NCBI GenBank assembly: GCA_900609035.2
Contig: UXAT02000001.1
Location: 62,001 to 126,000, forward strand
Direction: 5' to 3'
Origin: Candidatus Defluviicoccus seviourii
GTDB taxonomy: Bacteria; Pseudomonadota; Alphaproteobacteria; Rhodospirillales; Defluviicoccaceae
Length of the DNA: 64,000 bases
Below are positions 55,893 to 64,000 of the stretch, in pieces; position 1 is the first letter of the stretch; every line of letters starts with the position of its first letter. Made by a program: the position numbers and the translations under genes. The notes under the pieces were generated by a model, which was given only the letters and a program-made list of their open reading frames with translations, searched no databases and was not told where the DNA came from.

Positions 55893-56160
55893 TTCCTGGT
55901 CTCTCCCTTTCGCGCCTTTACGCGAGGGCATGAAACACGAGCACGGGTTTACAGTCCGTTAACGGCGTGCGGCAGTGCGCTGGTTCACAGAAGCAGCAAC
56001 CGCTACCGATGTGAGATGTTCTTCACGAATTGCTCACGTTCAGCTTGTAGTCTGCTGCTTTCGCGCGCGAGCGCGGAGTCCCTAGACTCCGTGTTGATCG
56101 GCTGGATGGCATCAGTCGTCGTGTGCATCCGCAAGTCTTCACAGACAAGGTCTCTCGCTC

Positions 56161-57849
56161 ATGCGTGTGTCCATGCCTACCCTCACGATCAGCCGCAGGC
56201 TTTACCTGCTGATCGGTATCTCGTTTCTCGGGATGCTCGGGATTGTGGTTATCGCCGGCCAAGAAATTAAGACGCACCTTACTGAAGAGCGAATGGACCG
56301 GACGCACCGCGTCGTCGAAGTCGCTCGATCCCTGGTGGCGGATTTCCATGGCCGCGCGCAAAGCGGCGAAATGACCGTCGAAGAAGCCAAAGCTCAGGCG
56401 ATGCGCGCGCTTTCCCACCTTCGGTACGATGGCGACCAGTATTTTTGGATCAACGATATGGACGGTATGATGCTGATGCATCCGACCGTGCCCAAACTCG
56501 TCGGTACCAACATTCTTGCCATCCGGGACGCCCGGGGTACCGAGATCTTCAAGGATATGATCAAGACAGTGGCCACAGCAGGCGGCGGTCCCTACAGCTA
56601 CTTTTGGCCGCCCGATGCCACCGCACAGCTCAAGATCTCCTACGTGGCCGGTTTCCCTGAGTGGCGGTGGATTATCGGCAGCGGGGTCTTCGCCAGCGAT
56701 ATTGAGGCGATGATCACCGACGCTTTCTGGCGGATTGGGCTGATCGCTGCTGCCACTGCGGTCGTTGCGGTGGCTGTTGGCGTTTTCCTGGGCCGCGGCA
56801 TGACCAAACCGCTCCTCACGCTCTCAGCGGCGATGCAGCGGCTCGCCGCCGGCGATACGAAGTCGGAGATCGGCCTCGACCGTCGTGGCGACGAGATTGG
56901 CCGCATGGCGGAAGCGGTCGAATTCTTCCGCCAGGGTGCAATCGAGAAGGAGCGCCTGACAGGAGAGCAGGAGCGGTTGAAGGAAGAGGCGCAGGCGGAG
57001 CGCCGGCAAGCGCTGGCGGAGCTTGCGGCTCGCTTCGAAGCCGACGTTCAGGGGGTTGTTGCGAGCGTCACCAACGCTGCGGCCGAGATGCGGACGACCA
57101 GCGAAGCGATGTCAACGACGGTGAGCGAAGCCGGTCGGCAGGCCTCCGCCGTGGCGACGGCCTCGCACGAGGCATCCACCAACGTCCAGACCGTCGCGGC
57201 GGCAGCCGAGGAACTGTCAGCCTCGATCCAGGAAATCAGCCGCCAGATGAACCAGTCGCACACAATCACCCGCGGTGCCGCGGACGAAGCGGCACGCACG
57301 CAGGCGGTGGTCCGCGGGCTGGCGGAAGCGGCGCAGAAAATCGGCGATATCGTTCGGCTCATCAACGACATCGCGTCCCAGACCAACCTGCTGGCCTTGA
57401 ACGCGACCATCGAGGCGGCGCGCGCCGGTGATGCGGGCAAGGGCTTTGCCGTTGTTGCCAGCGAGGTCAAGGCGCTGGCAACACAGACGGCGCACGCCAC
57501 CGAGCAGATCTCCGATCAGATCGGCTGCGTGCGAGGTGAGATTGACCAGACCGTGGCCGCGATTGAGACGATCGTTGGCACCATCAACCAGATCAATGAG
57601 ATTGCAGCATCGGTTGCGGCCGCGGTTGAAGAGCAGGGTGCTGCTACCGAGGAGATTGCGCGCAACGTCGAGAACGCCGCCCGCGGCACCGAGGTGGTGA
57701 CCGCCAATATTGCCGGCGTTACCGAAGCCACGGCAACGACAGGTTCGGCAACAGCGCAAGTTGTCACGGCGGCGCAGGTACTCGCCGCGCAGTCCGGTGA
57801 GATGCGTCAACTGCTCGATCGCTTCGTCGGCGACATTCGCGCCGCGTAA
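56161..57849 (+). CDS. Methyl-accepting chemotaxis protein with sCache domain
   Basis: Inner-membrane chemoreceptor. 562 residues. Membrane helix 1 near 13-34, periplasmic single Cache domain about 40-190 ([27 protein letters not shown] is the sCache_2 core; then [16 protein letters not shown]), helix 2 near 195-218, HAMP about 220-275 ([21 protein letters not shown]) and a signalling domain with the hairpin tip [44 protein letters not shown] (key [20 protein letters not shown]). sCache_2 receptors often sense small carboxylates. No CheR-binding pentapeptide at the C-terminus. Confidence 0.95.
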   Translation: MRVSMPTLTISRRLYLLIGISFLGMLGIVVIAGQEIKTHLTEERMDRTHRVVEVARSLVADFHGRAQSGEMTVEEAKAQAMRALSHLRYDGDQYFWINDMDGMMLMHPTVPKLVGTNILAIRDARGTEIFKDMIKTVATAGGGPYSYFWPPDATAQLKISYVAGFPEWRWIIGSGVFASDIEAMITDAFWRIGLIAAATAVVAVAVGVFLGRGMTKPLLTLSAAMQRLAAGDTKSEIGLDRRGDEIGRMAEAVEFFRQGAIEKERLTGEQERLKEEAQAERRQALAELAARFEADVQGVVASVTNAAAEMRTTSEAMSTTVSEAGRQASAVATASHEASTNVQTVAAAAEELSASIQEISRQMNQSHTITRGAADEAARTQAVVRGLAEAAQKIGDIVRLINDIASQTNLLALNATIEAARAGDAGKGFAVVASEVKALATQTAHATEQISDQIGCVRGEIDQTVAAIETIVGTINQINEIAASVAAAVEEQGAATEEIARNVENAARGTEVVTANIAGVTEATATTGSATAQVVTAAQVLAAQSGEMRQLLDRFVGDIRAA

Positions 57850-57867
57850 CCGGCCGGTTATCAGGAT

Positions 57868-57908
57868 CGCTACGGCTCTCGCTGAGCAAGCGGCTGAGAG
57901 CCGTAGCG
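57868..57908. terminator. Perfect 13-bp stem-loop between convergent MCP and DUF190 genes
   Basis: CGCTACGGCTCTC at 57868-57880 pairs perfectly with GAGAGCCGTAGCG at 57896-57908, loop of 15. It overlaps the last dozen codons of the DUF190 gene and follows the receptor stop by 18 bases. There is no T-run on either strand, so it may act as an mRNA 3' stabiliser or a bidirectional terminator. Confidence 0.6.
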
Positions 57909-58223
57909 CAACACCTTGACCTTCTCCAAGGTCACGAGGCCGGAGCCCATCATCGGCTCGATCGCGGCCAGGAACGCGGAGATCTTGGCTTCGGCATCGA
58001 CGATCTCGATGATCATCGGCAGATCGCCCGAGAGCCGCAGGATCTTTGCCGTATGCAGCCGGCTGGCGTGGCCGAAGCCCATTGGTCCGCGCAGAACAGT
58101 GGCGCCGGCCAAACCCAGCTCGCGCGCCTTCAGCACAAGCGCCTCGTAGAGAGGCTTGCCGTCGCTGCGGTCATCTTCGCCGACGAAGATCCGCGCCAGC
58201 ACTGCGTCCTCAGGGATCCGCAT
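57870..58223 (-). CDS. DUF190 family protein
   Basis: 117 residues from ATG 58223; the longer frame lacks a credible site. DUF190 proteins have a PII-like fold: AVLARIFVGEDDRSDGKPLYEALVLKARELGLAGATVLRGPMGFG (key motif GLAGATVLRGxxGFG) and a C-terminal strand MIIEIVDAEAKISAFL. Typically encoded with crcB, as here (14 bases downstream), which suggests that it modulates fluoride export. The ligand is unknown. Confidence 0.9.
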   Translation of the reverse strand: MRIPEDAVLARIFVGEDDRSDGKPLYEALVLKARELGLAGATVLRGPMGFGHASRLHTAKILRLSGDLPMIIEIVDAEAKISAFLAAIEPMMGSGLVTLEKVKVLRYGSQPLAQREP

Positions 58224-58237
58224 CGGGACGCCTCCAT

Positions 58238-58639
58238 TCACCCATTTATCGCGTTGCCAGCGACCGCGCCGAGCCACACGGCGATGAGGCACAGCAGCAC
58301 CGAGGACAGCACGTTGCCGGCAGCATAGAGCCACTCGCCGTCCTGGATCAGGGTCAGCGTCTGCAGGCTGAACGACGAGAAGGTGGTGAAGCCGCCCAGC
58401 ACACCAACCATCATGAACTGGCGCGCCGCCGTACCAACCAGGAGACGGCTATCGGGACCAGTGACGACCGCGATCAGTCCGATCAGGAACGAGCCCACGA
58501 CGTTGACCACAAGCGTCCCCCAGGGGAACGTCTCGCCGAAGCCGCGCGCAATCAGACCGGACACCCCGTAACGGGCGACACCGCCGAGCGCCGCGCCAAA
58601 TGCGACCGAGAAGGGGAGGACAAGCGAATGCAGATCCAT
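58238..58639 (-). CDS. crcB: Fluoride ion channel CrcB (Fluc)
   Basis: Dimeric fluoride-specific channel protecting against F- toxicity. 133 residues from ATG 58639. Four membrane helices. Signatures: AFGAALGGVARYGVSG (GGxxRY), WGTLVVNVVGSFLIGL with the pore Asn in NxxGSFxxG, and GVLGGFTTFSSFSLQTLTL with GGFTTFSTF-like text containing the Phe-box and Ser/Thr residues of the ion path. No fluoride-riboswitch pattern seen upstream. Same operon as the DUF190 gene. Confidence 0.95.
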   Translation of the reverse strand: MDLHSLVLPFSVAFGAALGGVARYGVSGLIARGFGETFPWGTLVVNVVGSFLIGLIAVVTGPDSRLLVGTAARQFMMVGVLGGFTTFSSFSLQTLTLIQDGEWLYAAGNVLSSVLLCLIAVWLGAVAGNAING

Positions 58640-58772
58640 GACAGCGGTGATCTTAGCGAGCGGCCATGGCATCGCAAGGGTGCGCCCCCTTGCTGACGTG
58701 CAGTTGTGGCCGATTGACCTAATTGGCGATCGTGGGTAAGCAGGCCCATCGTCGTCAGGCCCGGAGGCCGCC

Positions 58773-59927
58773 ATGGATGTGCTTGCCGTGATCCCGGTTG
58801 TCGACCAGGCGGTCCTGCGCCCGCTTGGCGGCCGGCCGCTCCTGCAGCGGGCCATTGAGCAGGCCCGCTCCGCGCGCGCGATCGACCGCACCGCGGTCGT
58901 CTCTACCAACAGCGAAGTGCTTGGCCTCGCTGCCGAGTCCGGCGCCGACGTGGTCGGGATGCCGGCCGAGATGAGCCCGAGCGATGCCGCAAAGGCGTTG
59001 ATGCAGGCGGCGGATCAGCTTTCCGCGCGCGACGGCTTCGCGCCGCAGGTCGCTCTCGTCCTCGATCCTCTCTTTCCGCTGCGGACACCCGCCAGCCTCG
59101 ATCAGGCGATCGAGCATCTTTTTCGCTGCGGCGCGGACTCGCTCGTCTCGGTGCATCCGCTCACCGAGGCGCTGTGGGTCCAAGCCGAAGGCGGCATGGC
59201 GCAGCCCTTTGACGGCCCGCCGAACCAGGTCCGCTTTGTCGAAAACGGTGCCATTGTCGCCGTTCGCATGAGCGTGTTCGAGGCCGACGCACGGCTGCCG
59301 GCCGGCCGGGTCGTGCTCTACGCGATGCCGGCGCTGCAGGGTCTGCGCCTGCGCGGCGAAGACGACTGGCAAGCCGCCGACGCGCTGGTGCGTCGCTTCG
59401 CGGGCGTGCGCGCGACCGACCTGCTGCGGCCGGTCAAGCTGCTGGTGCTTGATTTCGACGGCGTGATGACCGACAACCGGGTTCTCGTCATGGAGGACGG
59501 CCGCGAGGGGGTGCTGTGCAGCCGCGGCGACGGCTTCGGTTTCGACCTCCTGCGGGCAGTCGATTTTCCCGCGTTGGTCATTTCCAAGGAGGGCAATCCG
59601 GTCGTGGGCGCCCGCTGCCGGAAACTCAAGATCCCGTGTGAACAGGGGATCGGCGACAAGCTGCCGGTACTGGAGCGGCTTGTGCGTGAGCGCGGCCTCA
59701 CGCTCGCCGAGGTCGCCTACATGGGCAACGACTTGAACGACCTCGAATGCATGCGGGCATGCGGGGTGGCGATCGCTCCTGCGGATGCGCACCCGACGGT
59801 GCTGGCGATCGCGAACATCATTACCGAGGCACCCGGCGGCTTCGGCGCGGTGCGCGAGATCTGCGATGTGATCGCGGCACAGGCGGCGGCGGCGCACGTC
59901 GCGGCAATCCCAGGGGCAGCCCTGTGA
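58773..59927 (+). CDS. Fusion of degenerate CMP-nonulosonate synthetase-like and KdsC-like HAD phosphatase domains
   Basis: 384 residues, ATG after GGAGG. Residues 1 to about 215 resemble NeuA-type cytidylyltransferases (LGGRPLLQRAIEQA, DRTAVVSTNSEVLGLAAESGADV), but the nucleotide-binding ARGGSKG-type loop after 'IP' is missing (VIPVVDQAVLRPLGG). Residues 220-370 form an intact HAD-IIIA/KdsC-like domain: LDFDGVMTDNRV with Asp227 and Asp229, SKEGN (motif II), GDKLPVL (motif III Lys), MGNDLNDLECM (motif IV). The domain order matches animal CMP-sialate synthetases. Phosphatase activity is likely; transferase activity is doubtful. Confidence 0.8.
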   Translation: MDVLAVIPVVDQAVLRPLGGRPLLQRAIEQARSARAIDRTAVVSTNSEVLGLAAESGADVVGMPAEMSPSDAAKALMQAADQLSARDGFAPQVALVLDPLFPLRTPASLDQAIEHLFRCGADSLVSVHPLTEALWVQAEGGMAQPFDGPPNQVRFVENGAIVAVRMSVFEADARLPAGRVVLYAMPALQGLRLRGEDDWQAADALVRRFAGVRATDLLRPVKLLVLDFDGVMTDNRVLVMEDGREGVLCSRGDGFGFDLLRAVDFPALVISKEGNPVVGARCRKLKIPCEQGIGDKLPVLERLVRERGLTLAEVAYMGNDLNDLECMRACGVAIAPADAHPTVLAIANIITEAPGGFGAVREICDVIAAQAAAAHVAAIPGAAL

Positions 59928-60811
59928 GCGGGGCAGGGGAGCCGCGGGAGATCTTCCGGCCGGACCTCCTGCGCGGCAAGCGCGTCCTCGTCACCGGCGG
60001 CGGAACTGGGCTGGGCCTGAGTATGGGCCGGCGCTTTCTCGAACTGGGCGCTTCGCTGGTCATCTGCGGCCGGCGCGGTTCCGTGCTGGAGGAAGCGGCG
60101 GACCGCCTCAAGGCCGATACCGGCGGTGAGATCGCCTGGCACGTCCTCGATATCCGCGATGCCGCGGCGGTCGACGCGACGATTGGGCGCATCTTTGCCG
60201 AGGCGCCGCTCGATGTTCTCGTCAATAACGCCGCCGGCAACTTTGCCGCCCGCTCCGAGACGTTGTCGCCGCGGGCGCTCGATGCCGTCGTCAATATCGT
60301 TCTGCATGGATCGGCGTACGTGACATTGGCGTGCGGCCGGCGCTGGATCGCCGCCAAGCACCCGGCGATGGTGCTGTCGATCCTTGCGACCTACGCCTGG
60401 ACCGGTTCTCCCTACGTCTTGCCGTCGGCAATGGCGAAGGCCGGCCTGCTGGCGATGACCCGCTCGCTTGCGGTCGAATGGGGACCGAAGGGGATCCGCC
60501 TCAACGCCATCGCGCCGGGGCCGTTTCCCACACCGGGAGCGTGGTCGCGTCTGGTGCCGCGGGCCGACTTGGCGGCTGCGTTCGAGACCAGTAATCCCTT
60601 GGGCCGGCCCGGCCAGCACGCAGAGCTCGCCAACCTGGCGGCGTTTCTGATTTCGGACGGCGCCACCTTCATCAATGGTGATTGCGTGACGATCGATGGC
60701 GGCGAGTGGATGCAGGGCGCCGGTGAGTTCTGTTTCCTCGACAAGCTGACGGAAGCGGAATGGGAAGCAATGCGGCCGCAGAAGGGCGTCCGCGTGGACG
60801 GAAGCGATTGA
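59924..60811 (+). CDS. SDR oxidoreductase, 2,4-dienoyl-CoA reductase-like
   Basis: 295 residues from GTG 59924, overlapping the previous stop by 4 bases. NADP-binding motif VLVTGGGTGLGLSMGR near residue 20, VNNAAGNF near 98, then LSILATYAWTGSPYVLPSAMAKAGLLAMTRSLAVEWGP and LNAIAPGPFPTPGAW. The Ser/Thr-rich ATYAWTG segment, the late Ser-Ala-x-Ala-Lys and the 'APGP' proline pattern resemble mitochondrial/peroxisomal dienoyl-CoA reductases, which lack the normal YxxxK. Probably acts in degradation of unsaturated fatty acids. Co-transcribed with the next gene. Confidence 0.82.
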   Translation: MSGAGEPREIFRPDLLRGKRVLVTGGGTGLGLSMGRRFLELGASLVICGRRGSVLEEAADRLKADTGGEIAWHVLDIRDAAAVDATIGRIFAEAPLDVLVNNAAGNFAARSETLSPRALDAVVNIVLHGSAYVTLACGRRWIAAKHPAMVLSILATYAWTGSPYVLPSAMAKAGLLAMTRSLAVEWGPKGIRLNAIAPGPFPTPGAWSRLVPRADLAAAFETSNPLGRPGQHAELANLAAFLISDGATFINGDCVTIDGGEWMQGAGEFCFLDKLTEAEWEAMRPQKGVRVDGSD

Positions 60812-61464
60812 CCAACCAGACACCGCCGCCCAGTGATCGCACCCGCGTCAAGCGCCTGCATGAGCGCGGGCGTTACGACCGCGCGACCATCGATGCGATC
60901 CTCGACGCAATGCCGGTGTGCCACATCGGCTACAGCATCAATGGCTTGCCTTACGCAACCCCGACCCTTCAGTGGCGCGAGGGCGACCACGTTTACTGGC
61001 ACGGCTCGTCAGCAAGCGGAATGCTGCGCGCCATCGACGGCGCGCTCGTGTGTTTGACGGTGACCATCCTGGACGGCTTTGTGGTCGCGCGCTCCGCCTT
61101 CCACCACTCGCTCAACTACCGTTCGGTGATGCTGTTTGGCCGTGCCGAGAAGGTGCGCGACGATGCGGCCAAGCTCCAGCACCTGGAACGACTGATCGAA
61201 GGCCTGTTTCCCGGCCGCTGGCAAACATTGCGGCCGGTCAATGCCAAGGAGTTGAAGGCAACCGCGGTCTTCGCGCTGCCGATCGACGAGGCATCGGCCA
61301 AGGTGCGGACCGGCGGACCCAAGGATGATGAAGCTGATTATGCCTTGCCGATCTGGGCCGGCGTCGTACCGGTCCGGCTCCAGTTGCTGCCGCCCGAGGA
61401 CGATCCACGCAACCTCCCGGATGTCAGCGTTCCCGCCGACGTGGGCGCGCTCAAAATCGGTTGA
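60808..61464 (+). CDS. Pyridoxamine 5'-phosphate oxidase-family flavoprotein
   Basis: 218 residues from TTG 60808, overlapping the SDR stop by 4 bases; longer frames would run into the SDR gene. Split-barrel flavin fold of the nitroimidazole-resistance/PNPOx-like type: RLHERGRYDRATIDAILDA, CHIGYSINGLPYATPTLQWREGDHVYWHGSSAS (motif: GxPyatP, then hGSs) and YRSVMLFGRAEKV. The substrate is not known. Last gene of the three-gene set with the NeuA/HAD fusion and SDR genes. Confidence 0.85.
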   Translation: MTNQTPPPSDRTRVKRLHERGRYDRATIDAILDAMPVCHIGYSINGLPYATPTLQWREGDHVYWHGSSASGMLRAIDGALVCLTVTILDGFVVARSAFHHSLNYRSVMLFGRAEKVRDDAAKLQHLERLIEGLFPGRWQTLRPVNAKELKATAVFALPIDEASAKVRTGGPKDDEADYALPIWAGVVPVRLQLLPPEDDPRNLPDVSVPADVGALKIG

Positions 61465-61469
61465 GGCAC

Positions 61470-62234
61470 TCAGTCGATGCCGATCGTGCGCCAGCGTTTG
61501 GCCGAAAGATGAATGCCGCATTCGGTCTTGGCCTGGCCGCGCCAGCGCCCGGCGCGTAAGTCTTCGCCCGGCGCCACCCGGTCGGTGCACGGCATGCAGC
61601 CGATGGAGAGAAAACCCTGCTCCTCCAGCGGGTGCGGCGGCAGCGCATGCCTTTCCCTGTAAGCTTCGATGTCCTCACGCGTCCACGAGACCAGCGGATT
61701 GATCCGATAGCGGCCGTCGTCAGTCGCCTCGACCCTCGGCAGGGCGCCGCGCTCGCCGCCGTGATAGCGTTTGCGGCCCGTGATCCAGGACTCAAAGCCT
61801 TCGAGCGCCCGCTGCAGCGGCTCAACCTTACGGATATAGCAGCACATCTCCGGGTTGCCGTACCACAGCACACCGTCGGTATCGAGTGAATCGACCCGCG
61901 CCGGGTCCGGCTTGATGCTGCGGACATCGGTAAGGCCCAACTGTTTCGTCAGCGCGTCGCGGTAACGCAGCGTCTCGCCGAACAGCTTGCCGGTGTCGAG
62001 AAACAGCACCGGTATCGCCGGATCGATCTGTGCGACATGATGCAGCAGGACCGCCGCTTCGGCGCCGAACGAGGACGTGAGCGCGATCCGGCCGCAGAAC
62101 GTCTCGACGATCATGGCTTCGAGAAAGGCGAATGTATCGAGGTCGGCGTACCTGTTGGTCAGCTCCTCTGCACGGATACGCGCGCGCTGCATGTGCGGGG
62201 GATCGACAACGCCCGCATCCTCGTTGCCCTTCAT
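61470..62234 (-). CDS. cysH: Adenylyl-sulfate (APS) reductase, assimilatory
   Basis: Reduces APS to sulfite with thioredoxin. 254 residues from ATG 62234. SSFGAEAAVLLH (PP-loop) near residue 54, FLDTGKLFGETL, then the iron-sulfur ligands Cys131-Cys132 (MCCYIRKVEPL) and Cys213/Cys216 (GCMPC), plus catalytic Cys239 (ECGIHL). The CC...CxxC set is the mark of 4Fe-4S APS-specific enzymes, as opposed to PAPS enzymes that have only ECGIH. Overlaps DUF934 by 4 bases; ends 5 bases from the convergent PNPOx-like gene. Confidence 0.94.
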   Translation of the reverse strand: MKGNEDAGVVDPPHMQRARIRAEELTNRYADLDTFAFLEAMIVETFCGRIALTSSFGAEAAVLLHHVAQIDPAIPVLFLDTGKLFGETLRYRDALTKQLGLTDVRSIKPDPARVDSLDTDGVLWYGNPEMCCYIRKVEPLQRALEGFESWITGRKRYHGGERGALPRVEATDDGRYRINPLVSWTREDIEAYRERHALPPHPLEEQGFLSIGCMPCTDRVAPGEDLRAGRWRGQAKTECGIHLSAKRWRTIGID

Positions 62235-62734
62235 GATTGGGACCGCCGCTGCTGGCGCAATTGAATGGCCGTCGCGCGGCTGTCAGCCGCCGTCTGATAG
62301 AAGACGGAAATCTCGCTCATCGCCTGCTTCCATTCGTCGACGGCCGCGGCGTCCTTGACCTCAAAGGCGTCAAAGCCGCAGCGGTGCATGAATAACAGCT
62401 GATCGCGCAGCACATTGCCGACGGCACGCAGTTCACCCTTGAATCCGAAACGTTCGCGCAACAGCCGCGCGGTGGAATAGGCGCGGCCGTCGCGAAAGGT
62501 CGGAAACTCGAGCGCAATCAGCGCGAGGAGCGGGAGATCGGCTGCGACGGCAGCCGCAGGGTCCGCCGCGGCGAGGCAAACCCCTAAGCCATTCGTGCGG
62601 GCAATGAGGTCCGCACGCTCGTCGCGCCAGCGCTTCAGCGACACGATGATGGCGCCCTGCGCAGGCAGCGGTTCGCCATCGGCTAGGGAGATCCACGGAT
62701 CGTCGACCAGGGAGCCGCTCTTAAGCAGTGGCAT
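62231..62734 (-). CDS. DUF934 protein of the sulfate-reduction operon
   Basis: 167 residues from ATG 62734, overlapping the sulfite reductase stop by 14 bases and cysH by 4. DUF934 motifs: LALIALEFPTFRDGRAYSTARLLRERFGFKGELRAVGNVLRDQLLFMHRCGFDAFEV (key: EFPTFRDGRAYSxARLLR and GxVLxDQLxxMxRCGFDAF). The family always accompanies cysI/cysH in proteobacteria; it may help assembly or electron transfer. The single conserved Cys is in HRCGFD. Confidence 0.9.
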   Translation of the reverse strand: MPLLKSGSLVDDPWISLADGEPLPAQGAIIVSLKRWRDERADLIARTNGLGVCLAAADPAAAVAADLPLLALIALEFPTFRDGRAYSTARLLRERFGFKGELRAVGNVLRDQLLFMHRCGFDAFEVKDAAAVDEWKQAMSEISVFYQTAADSRATAIQLRQQRRSQS

Positions 62735-64000
62735 ATAGGCTCTCCTTGAACGGCGCCAAGCCGACGCGGCGGTAGGTATCGAGGAAGCGCTCGCCGTTCC
62801 GCCTGTGCGTGCGGTAGGTCTCGATGATGGTCTCGACGGCGTCGACGACCTGATCGGCGGCAAAGGCCGGCCCGACCAGCGCACCGAGTGCGGCGTCCTC
62901 GGCCGAGCTGCCGCCGAGCGTGATCTGGTAGAACTCCTCGCCCTTCTTATCGACGCCCAGGATGCCGATGTGGCCGACGTGATGATGGCCGCAGGCATTG
63001 ATGCAGCCGGAAATGTTGAGCCGGAGCTCGCCGATATCGTGAGCGCGGTCGAGATCGCGGAAACGCTCGCTCAAGCGCTGGGCAACTGGGATCGAGCGGG
63101 CATTGGCGAGCGAGCAGAAATCGAGCCCGGGGCAGGCGATGATGTCGCTCACGCGGCCGATGTTGGCAGTGGCGAGGCCGAGAGCGACCAGTGCTCGCCA
63201 TAAATCCGGCAGATCGGCACGCGGGACATGGGCCAGGATCAGGTTCTGGTGATGAGAGACGCGGATCTCGCTGAAGCTGTAGCGGTCGGCCAAGTCCGCG
63301 ATCGCGTCCATCTGCTCCGCGGTCGCATCGCCGGGCACGCCGCCGGCCGGCTTCAGGGACAGCGTGACGATCGCGTAGCCTTGCTGCCAGTGAGCCTCGA
63401 CGTTGGTCCGGGTCCAGGCGGCGAAGGCCTCGTTGCGGCGGCGTTCGGCCTCGTACCCCGGTGCCTCGGCGGGAAGGTTCGCAAACGGCGGCGGCGCGAA
63501 GTAGCGCCCGATCCGCTCCTGCTCACCCGCCGGCAGTTCGACCGGGCCATCCTTGATCAGCGCCCATTCGTCCTCGATCATTTGGGTCAAGGTTTCCGTG
63601 CCGACCTCGTGGACGAGGATCTTGATCCGCGCTTTATAGAGGTTGTCGCGCCGGCCGAGCTGGTTGTAGACGCGCAAGACCGCCTCAAGATACGAGAGCA
63701 AGTAGCGCCGCGGCAGGAAGGAACGGACGACCTTGGCGATCATCGGCGTGCGGCCCTGACCGCCGCCGACGGCGACCTCGAAGCCGACCTCGCCAGCATC
63801 GTTGCGGACAATCTTGAGGCCGATGTCGTGCACGGCGACGGCAGCGCGATCGGTGGGCGCGCCGGTGACGGCAATCTTGAACTTGCGCGGCAGGAACGAG
63901 AATTCCGGATGCAGCGTCGACCACTGGCGGATGATCTCGCAGGTTACGCGCGGATCCTCGATCTCATCCGCGGCAGCACCGGCAAAAGCGTCGGCAGTGA
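62721..64000 (-). CDS. cysI: Sulfite/nitrite reductase hemoprotein, N-terminus outside the window
   Basis: Six-electron reduction of sulfite to sulfide using siroheme and a 4Fe-4S cluster. The frame runs to the right edge, so about 425 C-terminal residues are seen and the start lies beyond 64000. Visible: HPEFSFLPRKFKIAVTGA, RYSFSEIRVSHHQNLIL, and the cluster ligands ACPGLDFCSLANARS (Cys-x5-Cys) and NISGCINACGHHHVGHIGI (Cys-x3-Cys, axial Cys to siroheme). The latter H-rich loop is typical of the alphaproteobacterial nitrite/sulfite reductase family. First visible gene of the operon with DUF934 and cysH. Confidence 0.93.
   Translation of the reverse strand, partial: TADAFAGAAADEIEDPRVTCEIIRQWSTLHPEFSFLPRKFKIAVTGAPTDRAAVAVHDIGLKIVRNDAGEVGFEVAVGGGQGRTPMIAKVVRSFLPRRYLLSYLEAVLRVYNQLGRRDNLYKARIKILVHEVGTETLTQMIEDEWALIKDGPVELPAGEQERIGRYFAPPPFANLPAEAPGYEAERRRNEAFAAWTRTNVEAHWQQGYAIVTLSLKPAGGVPGDATAEQMDAIADLADRYSFSEIRVSHHQNLILAHVPRADLPDLWRALVALGLATANIGRVSDIIACPGLDFCSLANARSIPVAQRLSERFRDLDRAHDIGELRLNISGCINACGHHHVGHIGILGVDKKGEEFYQITLGGSSAEDAALGALVGPAFAADQVVDAVETIIETYRTHRRNGERFLDTYRRVGLAPFKESLYATA

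Noticed and set aside
58640-58772. Possible fluoride riboswitch upstream of crcB
   Set aside because: No GGCGATGG/pseudoknot pattern in the correct orientation; only short unrelated matches.

Overview
The window is high-GC chromosomal DNA from an alphaproteobacterium, most likely of the Rhodospirillales. Evidence: the gene orders proS-lolC-lolD-dnaE and rpsB-tsf-pyrH-frr-uppS-cdsA-dxr-rseP-bamA-skp-fabZ, a short prolyl-tRNA synthetase without the editing insert, a fliF-fliG-fliH-fliN-flbD-flhA-flhF-flhG flagellar block, and several small proteins typical of the class. A diphosphate-dependent phosphofructokinase and a PHB-depolymerase-type esterase would suit a storage-polymer organism such as Defluviicoccus, but the genus is a guess. 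I saw no rRNA, tRNA, CRISPR array, transposase or prophage block.

Layout. 1-1345: 3' end of a DNA-3-methyladenine glycosylase I gene, then an exported hypothetical protein. 1466-8283: proS, lolC, lolD, dnaE. 8366-8916: a MazE/MazF-type toxin-antitoxin pair. 9135-19859: the translation, isoprenoid, phospholipid and outer-membrane-assembly cluster, which lacks the usual lpxD and lpxA neighbours of fabZ. 20016-21245: PPi-phosphofructokinase on the minus strand, facing fabZ across a terminator. 21515-23541: a Cys-rich small protein, a DUF2333 protein and a DUF2270 membrane protein. 23608-26280: a large PHB depolymerase fusion (minus). 26404-27580: small genes, including an orphan AtpR-like membrane protein and a 56-aa conserved basic protein.

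27729-42824 is a flagellar cluster: a FlaG-like gene on the minus strand, then on the plus strand fliK, flgD, flgE, fliF, fliG, fliH, fliN, flbD, flhA, flhF, flhG and a second FliK-like protein. A consensus sigma-54 promoter precedes fliK, and the sigma-54 activator FlbD is encoded within the cluster, so the two probably form one regulatory circuit.

42838-48476 is a metal-uptake locus. An OprB-type porin gene carries a Zur-box-like palindrome upstream. A five-gene energy-coupling-factor nickel/cobalt transporter (nikK-nikM-nikL-nikQ-nikO, minus strand) is transcribed divergently from nikR, with a NikR-type operator in the shared gap.

48586-64000 is mixed housekeeping: a [2Fe-2S] flavin reductase, two envelope hypotheticals, uvrD, prmA, a SleB-type wall hydrolase, a chemotaxis receptor, a DUF190/CrcB fluoride-channel pair, an NeuA-KdsC-like fusion followed by an SDR reductase and a PNPOx-like protein, and an assimilatory sulfate-reduction operon (sulfite reductase, DUF934, APS reductase) that runs off the right edge. 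The most unusual non-coding item is a 105-bp palindromic element at 54648-54752 whose terminal repeats contain the stop codons of both convergent flanking genes.
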